Shown: positions 17,065-26,337 of the stretch, one piece after another
How positions within the stretch are numbered: position 1 is the first letter of the stretch
Layout of the letters: each line of letters begins with the position of its first letter
Assembly: GCA_018267515.1 (NCBI GenBank)
Contig: JAFDYJ010000035.1
Location: 1-64,000, forward strand
Source: Bacteroidota bacterium
GTDB taxonomy: Bacteria; Bacteroidota; Bacteroidia; Chitinophagales; Chitinophagaceae
Direction: 5' to 3'
Length of the DNA stretch: 64,000 nucleotides
The notes under the pieces: model-generated
Seen by the model: the letters and a program-made list of their open reading frames with translations, nothing else
Told to the model about the DNA's origin: nothing
Databases searched by the model: none
Program-made: the position numbers and the translations under genes

Positions 17065-17769
17065 TTGGACAATCAGAATATTTCTATCAGGGTAGCCTCA
17101 GCGGCAGATAAAATTTTTTCAAAGATCATAACAGATGAAATGGCAGCCTCAGCAGCCGCAAGAGGTACCGGTATTGCTAAACGCAGCCCTGAATACGTTG
17201 AACAAAAAATGGAAGAAGGCAAAGCCGTTATTGCTGTCACTGCTGATGGTACATGGGTAGGATTTTGCTATATCGAAACCTGGAGCCATGGAGAATATGT
17301 AGCTAATTCAGGTTTGATTGTTTCTCCGGCATTCAGAAAAACCGGCGTGGCAAAAGCCATCAAGAAAAGAATTTTCGAACTGTCAAGACAAAAATACCCG
17401 GAAGCAAAAATATTCGGCCTTACGACAGGTCTAGCTGTCATGAAAATAAACAGTGAATTGGGATATGAGCCGGTCACTTATTCTGAACTGACCCAGGACG
17501 ATGCCTTTTGGGAAGGATGCAAAAGCTGTGTGAATTATGACATTTTGATGAGTAAAGACAGGAAAAATTGCCTGTGCACTGCCATGCTGTATGATCCAAA
17601 GGATCATTATAAACCGGAAGAGACCAAACAATTTTTTGAACAAAATAAAAAAGGACTGGAACGTTTACTTCGTTTTAAACAATGGAAACTGCTAAAGCCG
17701 TTTTTGAAAAAAAATAAAAACGGGAACAATACTACCAGCCTGAAAAGCATATTGAAGTTTTTTTCATAA
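17065..17769 (+). CDS. GNAT N-acyltransferase of the arginine operon (probable N-acylglutamate synthase)
   Basis: 234 residues. A GNAT domain spans about 8-165, with the acyl-CoA-binding region around SGLIVSPAFRKTGVAKAIKK (about 92-111). The C-terminus is basic and Cys-containing (CLCTAMLYDP), then Lys-rich. The start is TTG 17065: an in-frame TAA lies 18 nt upstream and no ATG precedes the domain. As first gene of an operon that otherwise lacks argA or argJ, it most likely acylates glutamate in the first step. Whether acetyl-CoA or succinyl-CoA is used is open; see the argF' entry. Confidence 0.8.
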   Translation: MDNQNISIRVASAADKIFSKIITDEMAASAAARGTGIAKRSPEYVEQKMEEGKAVIAVTADGTWVGFCYIETWSHGEYVANSGLIVSPAFRKTGVAKAIKKRIFELSRQKYPEAKIFGLTTGLAVMKINSELGYEPVTYSELTQDDAFWEGCKSCVNYDILMSKDRKNCLCTAMLYDPKDHYKPEETKQFFEQNKKGLERLLRFKQWKLLKPFLKKNKNGNNTTSLKSILKFFS

Positions 17770-17793
17770 ATTATCAGCATAAGAAAAACAGGA

Positions 17794-18996
17794 ATGAAAA
17801 AAGTTGTATTAGGATTCAGCGGGGGTTTAGACACCTCCTATTGTGTAAAGTATCTTGGTGAAGATAAAGGTTTTGAAGTGCACAGTATTATTGTAAACAC
17901 CGGTGGTTTTACGGATGACGAACTGAAACAGATAGAAGCCCATGCCTATAAATTAGGAGTGAAAACACATACCACCGTCAATGCCGTAAAAGTATATTAT
18001 GACCGCATCATTAAATACCTGGTTTTTGGAAACGTACTCAAAAACAATACATATCCATTAAGTGTCTCGGCAGAGAGATTAATTCAGGCATTGCATATTG
18101 CCGATCATGCAAAGCATTTAAAGGCTGAAGCAGTAGCTCATGGCAGCACTGGCGCCGGCAACGACCAGGTTCGTTTTGATATGATTTTTCATATCATGAT
18201 CCCCGGTGTGGAGATAATTACTCCTATCAGGGATTTAAAACTCAGCAGGGAGGAAGAAATAGCCTACCTGAAAGCTAAAGGAGTGCAAATGAATTTTGAA
18301 AAAGCGGTTTATTCAATCAACAAAGGATTGTGGGGAACCAGTGTGGGTGGTAAAGAAACTCTTTCTTCAAAAGGAACGCTGCCGGAAGAAGCCTGGCCTA
18401 CTCAAGTAACTGAATCGGGTAACCGGAATCTGGAATTAGAATTTACTAAGGGAGAATTAGTTTCAGTTGACAAGAAGAAGTTTTCTCACCCATCTGAAGC
18501 CATTCAATATTTACAATGCATTGCCGGCCCTTATGGCATCGGCAGGGATATTCATGTGGGTGATACAATTATCGGTATCAAAGGTCGTGTAGGTTTTGAA
18601 GCAGCAGCACCAATGATAATTTTAAAATCACACCATGCATTGGAAAAACACGTATTGACCAAGTGGCAGCTGAACTGGAAAGACCAACTGGCTTTGTTTT
18701 ATGGTAATTGGCTGCATGAAGGGCAAATTTTAGATCCGGTGATGAGAGACATTGAGGCATTCTTCAGTACCTCTCAGGAAAATGTTTCAGGTACTGTATT
18801 TGTTGAATTAATGCCGTACCGGTTCCAGGTTACAGGTATAGAATCAAAATACGATTTAATGAGCAGCCGATTTGGAAAGTATGGTGAAATGAACAGTGGC
18901 TGGAGTGGTGAAGATGTAAGAGGATTCAGTAAAATTTTTGGAAATCAAACCTCCATTTATCATTCTGTGAAAACTGAAAATGAAAGTCAAAAATAA
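17794..18996 (+). CDS. argG: Argininosuccinate synthase
   Basis: 400 residues, normal length. It joins citrulline and aspartate using ATP. The ATP-pyrophosphatase P-loop is FSGGLDTS (8-15); AHGSTGAGNDQVRFD is the second signature. It follows the acyltransferase gene by 24 bp. The order argG-argC-proC-argD-argF'-argB-argE-argH that follows is typical of Bacteroidota arginine operons. Confidence 0.97.
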   Translation: MKKVVLGFSGGLDTSYCVKYLGEDKGFEVHSIIVNTGGFTDDELKQIEAHAYKLGVKTHTTVNAVKVYYDRIIKYLVFGNVLKNNTYPLSVSAERLIQALHIADHAKHLKAEAVAHGSTGAGNDQVRFDMIFHIMIPGVEIITPIRDLKLSREEEIAYLKAKGVQMNFEKAVYSINKGLWGTSVGGKETLSSKGTLPEEAWPTQVTESGNRNLELEFTKGELVSVDKKKFSHPSEAIQYLQCIAGPYGIGRDIHVGDTIIGIKGRVGFEAAAPMIILKSHHALEKHVLTKWQLNWKDQLALFYGNWLHEGQILDPVMRDIEAFFSTSQENVSGTVFVELMPYRFQVTGIESKYDLMSSRFGKYGEMNSGWSGEDVRGFSKIFGNQTSIYHSVKTENESQK

Positions 18997-19077
18997 AAAT
19001 CCGGTAAATATCGGATCAGAAAAATCAAAGACGACATCTTTCATCTTGAGTTTTCTCTTTTTAATCTTTAATTTAAA

Positions 19078-20139
19078 ATGAGTAATCAAAATAAAAATAA
19101 GACCGATTCGAAAAGCGAGGCAAATGAGCAGGCGGCTTCTCATTTGAGTGGAAGCCGTAAGGGGGCTATAAAAATTGGAATTGTAGGTGGCGCCGGATAT
19201 ACGGGTGGCGAACTGATTCGCCTGTTAATTCATCATCCACAGGCAAAAATCGTTTTCATTCACAGTAAGAGTAATGCGGGCAATCCCGTTTCAAAAGTGC
19301 ATAGTGATTTATTGGGAGATACTGATCTGAATTTTACAAATGAACTAAGTGATTCGGTTGATATACTCTATCTCTGTGTCGGGCATGGTCATGCCCGTAA
19401 ATTTTTAGAGGAAAATAAAATTCCCGATAAAATAAAGGTTATTGATCTTTCCAATGATTTTCGCTTGACTCAAAACCGGATACTGGGAAAAAGGAATTTC
19501 GTTTATGGGCTTCCGGAATTAAATAAGGAAAAAATAAAATCGGCAGATAATATCGCCAATCCCGGTTGTTTTGCCACTTGTATTCAGCTCGGATTGTTAC
19601 CCCTGGCTAAAGTAGGTCTATTAAAAGATATTTATACTACCGGTGTTACCGGCTCCACGGGTGCAGGGCAAAGTTTATCAGAAACCTCTCATTTTAGCTG
19701 GAGAGCTAATAATATACAGGCATATAAAACTTTATCCCACCAGCATCTCGGGGAAATTGGCGAAACACTAAAGCAATTACAACCAAAAGGGGCTATTGAA
19801 GTAAACTTTGTACCCTGGAGAGGTGATTTTACAAGGGGGATATTCGTTAGTTCCCAATTAATTTGTGACTGGAGTGTCACCGAGTTGAATGCTTTATACA
19901 GGGATTTTTATAAAGACCATCCTTTTACTCATCTCAGCAAAGACACAATCTATTTAAAACAAGTGGTCAATACCAATAAATGTCTTATTCAGTTAGAAAA
20001 AATAGGAAGCAAGCTGGTTGTTCATTCCATAACAGATAACCTATTAAAAGGTGCCAGCGGCCAGGCTGTTCAAAATATGAACCTGATGTTTGGCATAGAT
20101 GAAAAGACCGGCCTGGAATTAAAATCTGCCTCATTTTAA
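19078..20139 (+). CDS. argC: N-acyl-gamma-glutamyl-phosphate reductase
   Basis: 353 residues. It reduces N-acylglutamyl phosphate to the semialdehyde with NADPH. The nucleotide-binding loop GGAGYTGGE lies at 37-45 and the catalytic Cys at about 164 in NPGCFATC. The first ~30 residues are a hydrophilic, low-complexity extension not needed for the fold; the usual family start corresponds to about residue 31. The extension DNA holds a 7-bp inverted repeat (cggcttc / gaagccg). Translation could start later, but no ATG or TTG is well placed. Confidence 0.95.
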   Translation: MSNQNKNKTDSKSEANEQAASHLSGSRKGAIKIGIVGGAGYTGGELIRLLIHHPQAKIVFIHSKSNAGNPVSKVHSDLLGDTDLNFTNELSDSVDILYLCVGHGHARKFLEENKIPDKIKVIDLSNDFRLTQNRILGKRNFVYGLPELNKEKIKSADNIANPGCFATCIQLGLLPLAKVGLLKDIYTTGVTGSTGAGQSLSETSHFSWRANNIQAYKTLSHQHLGEIGETLKQLQPKGAIEVNFVPWRGDFTRGIFVSSQLICDWSVTELNALYRDFYKDHPFTHLSKDTIYLKQVVNTNKCLIQLEKIGSKLVVHSITDNLLKGASGQAVQNMNLMFGIDEKTGLELKSASF

Positions 20140-20149
20140 AATTTAACTT

Positions 20150-20953
20150 ATGAAAGCAACCATTATCGGAGCAGGAAACATCGGGATGGCATTAGCCGAA
20201 GGATTAACCCGGTCTGCCTTGTGTAAAAAAAATGAAATTACCGTTACCCGGAGAAATATTACTTCTTTATCCTCTCAGGCAGAAGCGGGTTATAAAGCAA
20301 GTACCAATAATAATGAAGCTATTCAAAATGCTGATATCGTTTTTATTTGTGTATTACCTCAACAACTCAATGAAGTACTGGAAGAACTTCTGCCTTCCGT
20401 GGATATAAAGAACCAGCTGTTTGTTTCTGTTGTAACCGGGGTTTCCACAGAAGTGTTCCGGCATAAATTGGGAAATAAACTCAGGATCATTCGTGCTATG
20501 CCCAACACTGCCATGAAAGTGGGTGAAAGCATGACCTGCCTTGCTGCAGCCAATGCGACTAAAAAAGACATTGAGGTAGTGCAGAATATTTTTAATACGC
20601 TCGGGCAAAGTATCGTTATCAATGAAGATATGATGAGTGCAGCAACTGCTCTTTGTGCCTGTGGCATTGCTTTTTTTCTGAGAACCATTCGTGCCGCATC
20701 TCAAGGTGGTGTTGAAATCGGATTTCATGCGCATGATGCATTAAAAATAGCTGCGCAAACTGCATTAGGCGCTGCCAAACTGCTGATTGCAAATAAAACG
20801 CATCCCGAACAGGAAATAGATAAAGTCACTTCTCCCAAAGGATGTACTATAGCCGGACTAAATGAAATGGAACACCAGGGATTGAGCTCGGCATTAATTA
20901 AAGGAATCAAACTTTCGGCAACTATGGCCGGCAACTTATATCAAAAATCATGA
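20150..20953 (+). CDS. proC: Pyrroline-5-carboxylate reductase
   Basis: 267 residues, normal length. It makes proline from pyrroline-5-carboxylate. The NAD(P) motif IIGAGNIGMALAEGL is at the N-terminus; the C-terminal helical signature appears as SPKGCTIAGLNEMEHQG. It starts 10 bp after argC and its stop overlaps the argD start (ATGA). Its place inside an arginine operon couples proline and arginine synthesis, or may reflect use on a related cyclic intermediate (inference). Confidence 0.95.
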   Translation: MKATIIGAGNIGMALAEGLTRSALCKKNEITVTRRNITSLSSQAEAGYKASTNNNEAIQNADIVFICVLPQQLNEVLEELLPSVDIKNQLFVSVVTGVSTEVFRHKLGNKLRIIRAMPNTAMKVGESMTCLAAANATKKDIEVVQNIFNTLGQSIVINEDMMSAATALCACGIAFFLRTIRAASQGGVEIGFHAHDALKIAAQTALGAAKLLIANKTHPEQEIDKVTSPKGCTIAGLNEMEHQGLSSALIKGIKLSATMAGNLYQKS

Positions 20954-22104
20954 ACCTATTCAACGTATATCCTGTAAACGAAGTAACCATTGTAAAAGCA
21001 AAAGGCTCTTATGTATGGGATGATAAGGGTGAACAATATCTTGACCTTTACGGCGGCCATGCTGTCATCAGCATTGGTCACACCCATCCACATTGGGTGA
21101 AGAGGATTGAAGAACAATTGGAAAAAATTGCATTTTACTCAAATTCTATAAGAATTCCTTTGCAGGTTGAACTGGCAAAAAAACTGGGAAAAGTTTCTGG
21201 TAAGGACGATTATCAACTATTTCTTTGTAATTCCGGTGCGGAAGCAAATGAGAATGCATTGAAGCTGGCTTCTTTTCATAATGGAAGAAAAAAAGTAATT
21301 GCTTTCAGCAAATCATTTCACGGAAGAACATCGCTGGCTGCTGCCGCTACAGATAATAAAAACAATATTTCTCCTGTAAATGAAACCGGGAATATTATTT
21401 TTCTTCCTTTCAATGATGAACAAGCTTTGGAAGATTGTTTTAAAGAAAATGGAAAAGAAATTTCTTCTGTTATCATTGAAGGCATCCAGGGAGTAGGCGG
21501 TATCAATGTAGCCAATGAATCTTTTCTAAAAAAGATCCGGCAACTATGTGATGAGTATGATGCTGTTTATATTGCCGACAGCGTACAATGCGGATATGGC
21601 AGAAGCGGAAAATTTTTCAGCCACGATTTTGCCGGTATGAGCGCTGATATTTATTCTATGGCAAAAGGAATGGGCAATGGTTTTCCGGTTGCCGGTATTA
21701 TTGCTTCACCCAAATTCAAAGCCAGGCATTTTATGCTGGGCTCCACTTTTGGTGGCAACCACCTGGCTTGTGCTGCTGCATTGGCTGTGCTGGAAATTAT
21801 TGAAGAAGAAAAACTGATGGGCAATGCCGTCATGGTTGGAAAATATTTAAAAGAGGAATTAGAAGCAATTCCTCAATTAAAAAATGTAAGAGGCCGTGGT
21901 TTAATGATTGGTTTTGATGTACCTGAAGAATTGAAAGACCTCCGAAAAAATTTATTGTGGAACCAGAAAATCTTTACCGGCGAATCAAAACCAAATGTGA
22001 TCCGGTTGTTGCCTTCTTTAGCATTGAAAAAAAGAGATGCCGAACAATTTATAGAATCAATAAAAGAAGAAATAAACCATTTAGATTTATCACCTGCAAA
22101 TTAA
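20950..22104 (+). CDS. argD: N-acylornithine aminotransferase
   Basis: 384 residues, class-III PLP aminotransferase. NSGAEAN (94-100) binds phosphate, and the PLP lysine is about residue 239 in YSMAKGMGNGFPVAG. It converts N-acylglutamate semialdehyde to N-acylornithine with glutamate. It overlaps proC by 4 nt and is followed by argF' after 1 nt, so these genes are tightly coupled. Confidence 0.95.
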   Translation: MNLFNVYPVNEVTIVKAKGSYVWDDKGEQYLDLYGGHAVISIGHTHPHWVKRIEEQLEKIAFYSNSIRIPLQVELAKKLGKVSGKDDYQLFLCNSGAEANENALKLASFHNGRKKVIAFSKSFHGRTSLAAAATDNKNNISPVNETGNIIFLPFNDEQALEDCFKENGKEISSVIIEGIQGVGGINVANESFLKKIRQLCDEYDAVYIADSVQCGYGRSGKFFSHDFAGMSADIYSMAKGMGNGFPVAGIIASPKFKARHFMLGSTFGGNHLACAAALAVLEIIEEEKLMGNAVMVGKYLKEELEAIPQLKNVRGRGLMIGFDVPEELKDLRKNLLWNQKIFTGESKPNVIRLLPSLALKKRDAEQFIESIKEEINHLDLSPAN

Positions 22105-22105
22105 A

Positions 22106-23104
22106 ATGAAAAACTTCACCTCTGTAAATGATCTTCCTTTCCCCGGTACCGGAAGTATTGGAGATACAATAGATGCTTTGGTGCAAAAAGCATTAGCCTA
22201 TAAGAGCAATCCATTAAAAGATAAAACACTGGGCCTTAATAAGCGTATTGGTTGTTTATTCCTGAATCCAAGTATGCGCACCCGTTTGAGTACACAGATC
22301 GCTGCGCAAAACTTAGGGATGGATGCCATTGTTTTTAATGTTGGGCAGGAAGGTTGGTCATTGGAATTTGAAGAAGAAGCCATCATGAGTGGCAGCTCAG
22401 TTGAACATGTAAAAGATGCTGCGCCGATATTGGGAAAATATTTTGACATACTTGCCATACGGACATTTCCGTCTTTGAAAAACCGTGAAGACGATTACAG
22501 CGAATTGTACATTAAACAGTTTATTAAATATACTGGAATACCCATTGTCAGTTTAGAAAGCGCTACGCTTCATCCATTACAATCATTTACCGACATCATT
22601 ACCATTAGTGAAGAACTTTCCAAGCACCCCACTTCGGGAAGTAGGAAGGCAAAAATCGTTTTAACCTGGGCACCGCATGTTAAACCATTGCCTCAATGTG
22701 TTGCTAATAGTTTTTCTCAATGGATTAACGCATGGGGAAAATCTGATTTTATTATTACTCATCCTGAAGATTATGAACTGGATGAACAATTCACCAAAGG
22801 AGCAAAAATTATTTACAACCAGGAAGAAGCACTTAAAAATGCTGATTTTGTTTATGTGAAAAACTGGAGCACTTTCAGGGATTATGGAAAGATTTATACT
22901 AATAATCCCAAATGGATGCTTACAAATAAAAGATGGCAATTAACCAATAATGCAAAAGTGATGCATTGCCTTCCGGTAAGGAGAAATGTAGAATTAAGTG
23001 ATGAAATATTAGACGGCCCAATGAGTATTGTTACTCAACAAGCAAGCAACAGGGTTTGGGCAGCTCAAACTGTACTCAGTGAAATTCTCACCTCGACATT
23101 ATGA
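22106..23104 (+). CDS. argF': N-acylornithine carbamoyltransferase (acetyl- or succinylornithine)
   Basis: 332 residues. Carbamoyl phosphate motif FLNPSMRTR (52-60), HPLQSFTD (156-163) and C-terminal MHCLPVRRN are clear, and the protein is of the acetyl/succinylornithine type rather than ordinary ornithine transcarbamylase. In this group one residue in the loop before EH controls specificity: Glu92 in the Xanthomonas acetylornithine enzyme and Pro90 in the Bacteroides succinylornithine enzyme. Here the loop reads SGSSVEHV, giving Val99. A non-acidic residue points to succinylornithine (inference). It overlaps argB by 4 nt. Confidence 0.93.
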   Translation: MKNFTSVNDLPFPGTGSIGDTIDALVQKALAYKSNPLKDKTLGLNKRIGCLFLNPSMRTRLSTQIAAQNLGMDAIVFNVGQEGWSLEFEEEAIMSGSSVEHVKDAAPILGKYFDILAIRTFPSLKNREDDYSELYIKQFIKYTGIPIVSLESATLHPLQSFTDIITISEELSKHPTSGSRKAKIVLTWAPHVKPLPQCVANSFSQWINAWGKSDFIITHPEDYELDEQFTKGAKIIYNQEEALKNADFVYVKNWSTFRDYGKIYTNNPKWMLTNKRWQLTNNAKVMHCLPVRRNVELSDEILDGPMSIVTQQASNRVWAAQTVLSEILTSTL

Positions 23105-23943
23105 GTAATGATTCAAATATAATGAATCCTAACTCCTCCCCTTCGGGGAGGTTGGGTGGGGCCTTGTACGTTATAAAAATTGGTGGTAACATTATTGACG
23201 ATGAAGCGAAGTTATTTTCATTCTTACAAAAATTTTCTGATATTCAAAATCCTAAAATATTAGTGCATGGTGGCGGAAAGCTGGCTACACAATTAGCAGA
23301 AAGGCTTAATATCCCTCAGCAACTGGTGGAAGGAAGAAGAATTACTGATTCAGAAACATTGAAGATTGTAACTATGGTGTATGCCGGTTATATCAATAAA
23401 AACATTGTGGCACATTTACAAGCACTGAATTGTAATAGCATCGGGCTATCCGGAGCGGATGGAAAAATTATTCTTGCACATAAAAGGCAACATCCTACGC
23501 TGGATTATGGATTTGTAGGTGACGTTGATTCAATAAACACTTCTACTCTTAAAGATTTTTTAGATAATAACATATCACCAGTTATAGCTCCCATCACTGC
23601 AGATAAAAAAGGACAACTACTGAATACCAATGCAGATACCATTGCCCAGGAAATTGCAAAAGCGATGAGTAAACTATATAATGTTGAATTGATTTATTCT
23701 TTTGAAAAAAAGGGAGTCCTTGCAGAAGCCGGAGATGAATCAACTGTAATTGACAAAATCAACTCAGGGAAATTTCAACAATTAAAAGAGGAAAAGAAAA
23801 TATTTGCAGGAATGATCCCTAAGCTGGACAACGCATTTGCTGCATTAAACAGCGGGGTAAAAAAAGTCAGAATAGGAAAAGCTGAAGAATTAAATCTATT
23901 AATAGCAGGAAAAACAGGAACTCTTATCACTCATGAACTATGA
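23101..23943 (+). CDS. argB: N-acylglutamate kinase
   Basis: 280 residues as drawn from ATG 23101. It phosphorylates N-acylglutamate. The amino-acid kinase core starts at YVIKIGGNIID, with VHGGGK and SGADG following. The first ~21 residues are encoded by a dispersed-type GC-rich repeat (hairpin at 23135-23151) and read NSSPSGRLGGA. A TTG at 23164 would give the usual family N-terminus directly before YVIKIGG, preceded by a G-rich stretch. Either start is possible; the ATG overlaps the argF' stop (ATGA), which favours it. Confidence 0.93.
   Translation: MSNDSNIMNPNSSPSGRLGGALYVIKIGGNIIDDEAKLFSFLQKFSDIQNPKILVHGGGKLATQLAERLNIPQQLVEGRRITDSETLKIVTMVYAGYINKNIVAHLQALNCNSIGLSGADGKIILAHKRQHPTLDYGFVGDVDSINTSTLKDFLDNNISPVIAPITADKKGQLLNTNADTIAQEIAKAMSKLYNVELIYSFEKKGVLAEAGDESTVIDKINSGKFQQLKEEKKIFAGMIPKLDNAFAALNSGVKKVRIGKAEELNLLIAGKTGTLITHEL
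23135..23151. repeat. GC-rich hairpin repeat inside the 5' end of argB
   Basis: A perfect 7-bp stem (cctcccc / ggggagg) with a 3-nt loop, continuing into ttgggtgggg. Its GC-richness contrasts with the AT-rich genes around it. The sequence resembles small dispersed palindromes common between Bacteroidota genes; here it falls in the coding start of argB. Confidence 0.6.
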
Positions 23944-25006
23944 ATTTTTAAATCATTTGCAGGAAGAAGCTATCGGTTTATTAAAAAAACTGATAGCCAC
24001 CCCCTCTTTCAGTAGGGAAGAAGATAAAACTTCTGAACTGATTGAACGTTTTTTTTTAGAAAAAAACATACATCCAAAAAAACATTTATACAATGTCTGG
24101 GCAGAAAACAAATTTTTTGATAACAGTAAGCCTACCCTATTACTGAATTCGCACCATGATACTGTAAAACCAAATTCACAATACAGCAGAGATCCTTTTA
24201 AACCCACAATCGAAGATGGCAAACTATATGGGCTGGGAAGTAATGATGCCGGAGGGTGTTTGGTTTCCCTGATTACTGCTTTTCTTTATTTCTACGATAA
24301 AGAAAATCTTAAGTACAATCTGATCCTTGCTGCCTCTGCTGAAGAAGAAATTTCCGGCGTCAATGGAATAGAGGTTTTGTTGCAACAATTAGGCACAGTT
24401 GACTGCGCTATTGTTGGTGAACCAACACAAATGCAGATGGCGATTGCAGAAAGAGGATTAATGGTATTGGATTGTATTGCAAAGGGTAAAGCAGGACATG
24501 CTGCCCGAAAAGAAGGTGATAATGCCATCTATAAAGCAATTAAAGATATTAATTGGTTCACTACGTATAAATTTCCGAAAGTGTCGGAACTTTTAGGACC
24601 GGTAAATATGGACGTAACCGTTATTGAAACTGATAATAAAGCTCATAATGTAGTACCGGCACAATGTAAGTATGTTGCAGATGTAAGAGTAAATGAATTG
24701 TATTCCTTTGAAGAAATAATGAAGGTTATTAAAGAAAATATACTGAGCGAAGTAAATGCAAGAAGTTTTCGCCTGCGTTCAACTTCTATAGCCCTGGACC
24801 ATCCATTGGTAAAAGCAGGTTTAAGCCTGGGAAGAAGTTACTATGGTTCTCCCACTACATCAGATAAAGCGTTGATGACTTTTCCTGCTTTAAAAATGGG
24901 CCCCGGAGATTCCGGCAGAAGTCATTCGGCAGATGAGTATATTTATGTGGAAGAAATCAAAGAGGGAATAGAGTTGTATATTCAATTATTAGAACAAATA
25001 CTATGA
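23933..25006 (+). CDS. argE: M20-family N-acylornithine/N-acylcitrulline deacylase
   Basis: 357 residues, M20 metallopeptidase fold. Metal-site residues are visible in LLNSHHDTVKP, GLGSNDAGGC, AASAEEEISG and GEPTQ. It releases the N-acyl group, giving the linear rather than cyclic pathway, in line with the absence of argJ. It overlaps argB by 11 nt and argH by 4 nt. With an N-acylornithine carbamoyltransferase upstream, its natural substrate is probably N-acylcitrulline. Confidence 0.9.
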   Translation: MNYEFLNHLQEEAIGLLKKLIATPSFSREEDKTSELIERFFLEKNIHPKKHLYNVWAENKFFDNSKPTLLLNSHHDTVKPNSQYSRDPFKPTIEDGKLYGLGSNDAGGCLVSLITAFLYFYDKENLKYNLILAASAEEEISGVNGIEVLLQQLGTVDCAIVGEPTQMQMAIAERGLMVLDCIAKGKAGHAARKEGDNAIYKAIKDINWFTTYKFPKVSELLGPVNMDVTVIETDNKAHNVVPAQCKYVADVRVNELYSFEEIMKVIKENILSEVNARSFRLRSTSIALDHPLVKAGLSLGRSYYGSPTTSDKALMTFPALKMGPGDSGRSHSADEYIYVEEIKEGIELYIQLLEQIL

Positions 25007-26337
25007 AGCTTTGGCAAAAAAACAGTAACGTATTAAAAGAAGTGGAGCAATTTACAGTCGGAAACGACCGTGAGTTTGATTTACAGTTGGCTCCATTTGA
25101 TGTATTAGGTTCTATTGCCCATGCAAAAATGCTGGCTGAGGTTGGTTTACTTACCAAAGTAGAATCGGATCTGTTAATAAAAGAGTTGAAAAACATTTAT
25201 GATTCAATTCAGCAATCAACCTTCAGCATTCAACATAATGTAGAAGATATTCATTCGCAGGTAGAATTAATCCTGACCGAAAAATTAGGTGATGTCGGAA
25301 AAAAAATTCATACAGCAAGAAGCAGGAATGACCAGGTTCTTGTTGATGTAAAACTCTTTCTCAGGAATGAAATTGAACAATTAGTAATTGCAATACAGCC
25401 TTTTTTTGAATTGTTACAATCGCAAAGTGACAGGTACAAAGATTACCTTCTTCCCGGATATACTCATTTGCAATTAGCCATGCCTTCTTCATTTGGCTTA
25501 TGGTTTGGGGCCTATGCCGAAAGTTTAACGGATGATATGATCACATTAAAATCGGCTTTTGATATTGTAAATAAAAATCCATTAGGTTCAGCAGCCGGCT
25601 ATGGGTCTTCATTTCCTGTCAACAGAACATTAACCACTCAGTTATTAGGATTTGACGATTTGAATTACAATGTCATTTATGCACAGATGGGAAGAGGGAA
25701 AACCGAAAGAATTATTGCATCCGCCCTGGCGAATGTGGCAGACACCCTTTCGAAACTCAGCATGGACGCCTGTTTATACCTGAATCAGAATTTTGGCTTT
25801 ATAAGTTTCCCGGCAGAACTCACAACCGGTTCCAGCATCATGCCTCACAAAAAGAACCCGGACGTTTTTGAATTAATTCGTTCCTATTGCAACCGGATAA
25901 AATCATTGCCCAATGAAATTATGATGATGACAACTAACCTGCCATCGGGTTATCACCGTGATCTCCAGCTATTAAAAGAACATTTGTTTCCTGCTTTTAA
26001 AATACTAAAGAACTGCATTGGAATGACCGGATTGATGCTATCCAATATTGAAATCAAAAAAGATATTCTCACCGATGAAAAATATAAATATCTTTTTAGT
26101 GTTGAAGAAGTGAATAAACTGGTCAATTCCGGAATGCCTTTTCGTGATGCGTATAAAAAGATAGGGATGGATATTGAAGATGGAAATTTCATCTATAATA
26201 CTGCGCTCCATCATACACATGAAGGTTCTATCGGGAATCTATGTAATGAAGAAATTAAAATGCAGATGCAGAAAATAATTGCATCGTTTCCCTTTTCAAA
26301 AATTCACAAGGCAGTTGAAGGACTACTGCTTATGTAA
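25003..26337 (+). CDS. argH: Argininosuccinate lyase
   Basis: 444 residues, normal length. It splits argininosuccinate to arginine and fumarate. The superfamily signature GSSIMPHKKNPDVFEL holds the catalytic Ser; TARSRNDQV is an upstream motif. It is the last gene of the operon. Its final 34 bp overlap the 3' end of the convergent mscS-like gene. Confidence 0.97.
   Translation: MKLWQKNSNVLKEVEQFTVGNDREFDLQLAPFDVLGSIAHAKMLAEVGLLTKVESDLLIKELKNIYDSIQQSTFSIQHNVEDIHSQVELILTEKLGDVGKKIHTARSRNDQVLVDVKLFLRNEIEQLVIAIQPFFELLQSQSDRYKDYLLPGYTHLQLAMPSSFGLWFGAYAESLTDDMITLKSAFDIVNKNPLGSAAGYGSSFPVNRTLTTQLLGFDDLNYNVIYAQMGRGKTERIIASALANVADTLSKLSMDACLYLNQNFGFISFPAELTTGSSIMPHKKNPDVFELIRSYCNRIKSLPNEIMMMTTNLPSGYHRDLQLLKEHLFPAFKILKNCIGMTGLMLSNIEIKKDILTDEKYKYLFSVEEVNKLVNSGMPFRDAYKKIGMDIEDGNFIYNTALHHTHEGSIGNLCNEEIKMQMQKIIASFPFSKIHKAVEGLLLM

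Noticed and set aside
20354-20734. 126- and 109-codon minus-strand frames opposite proC
   Set aside because: They are antisense to a fully conserved proC inside a tightly spaced operon.
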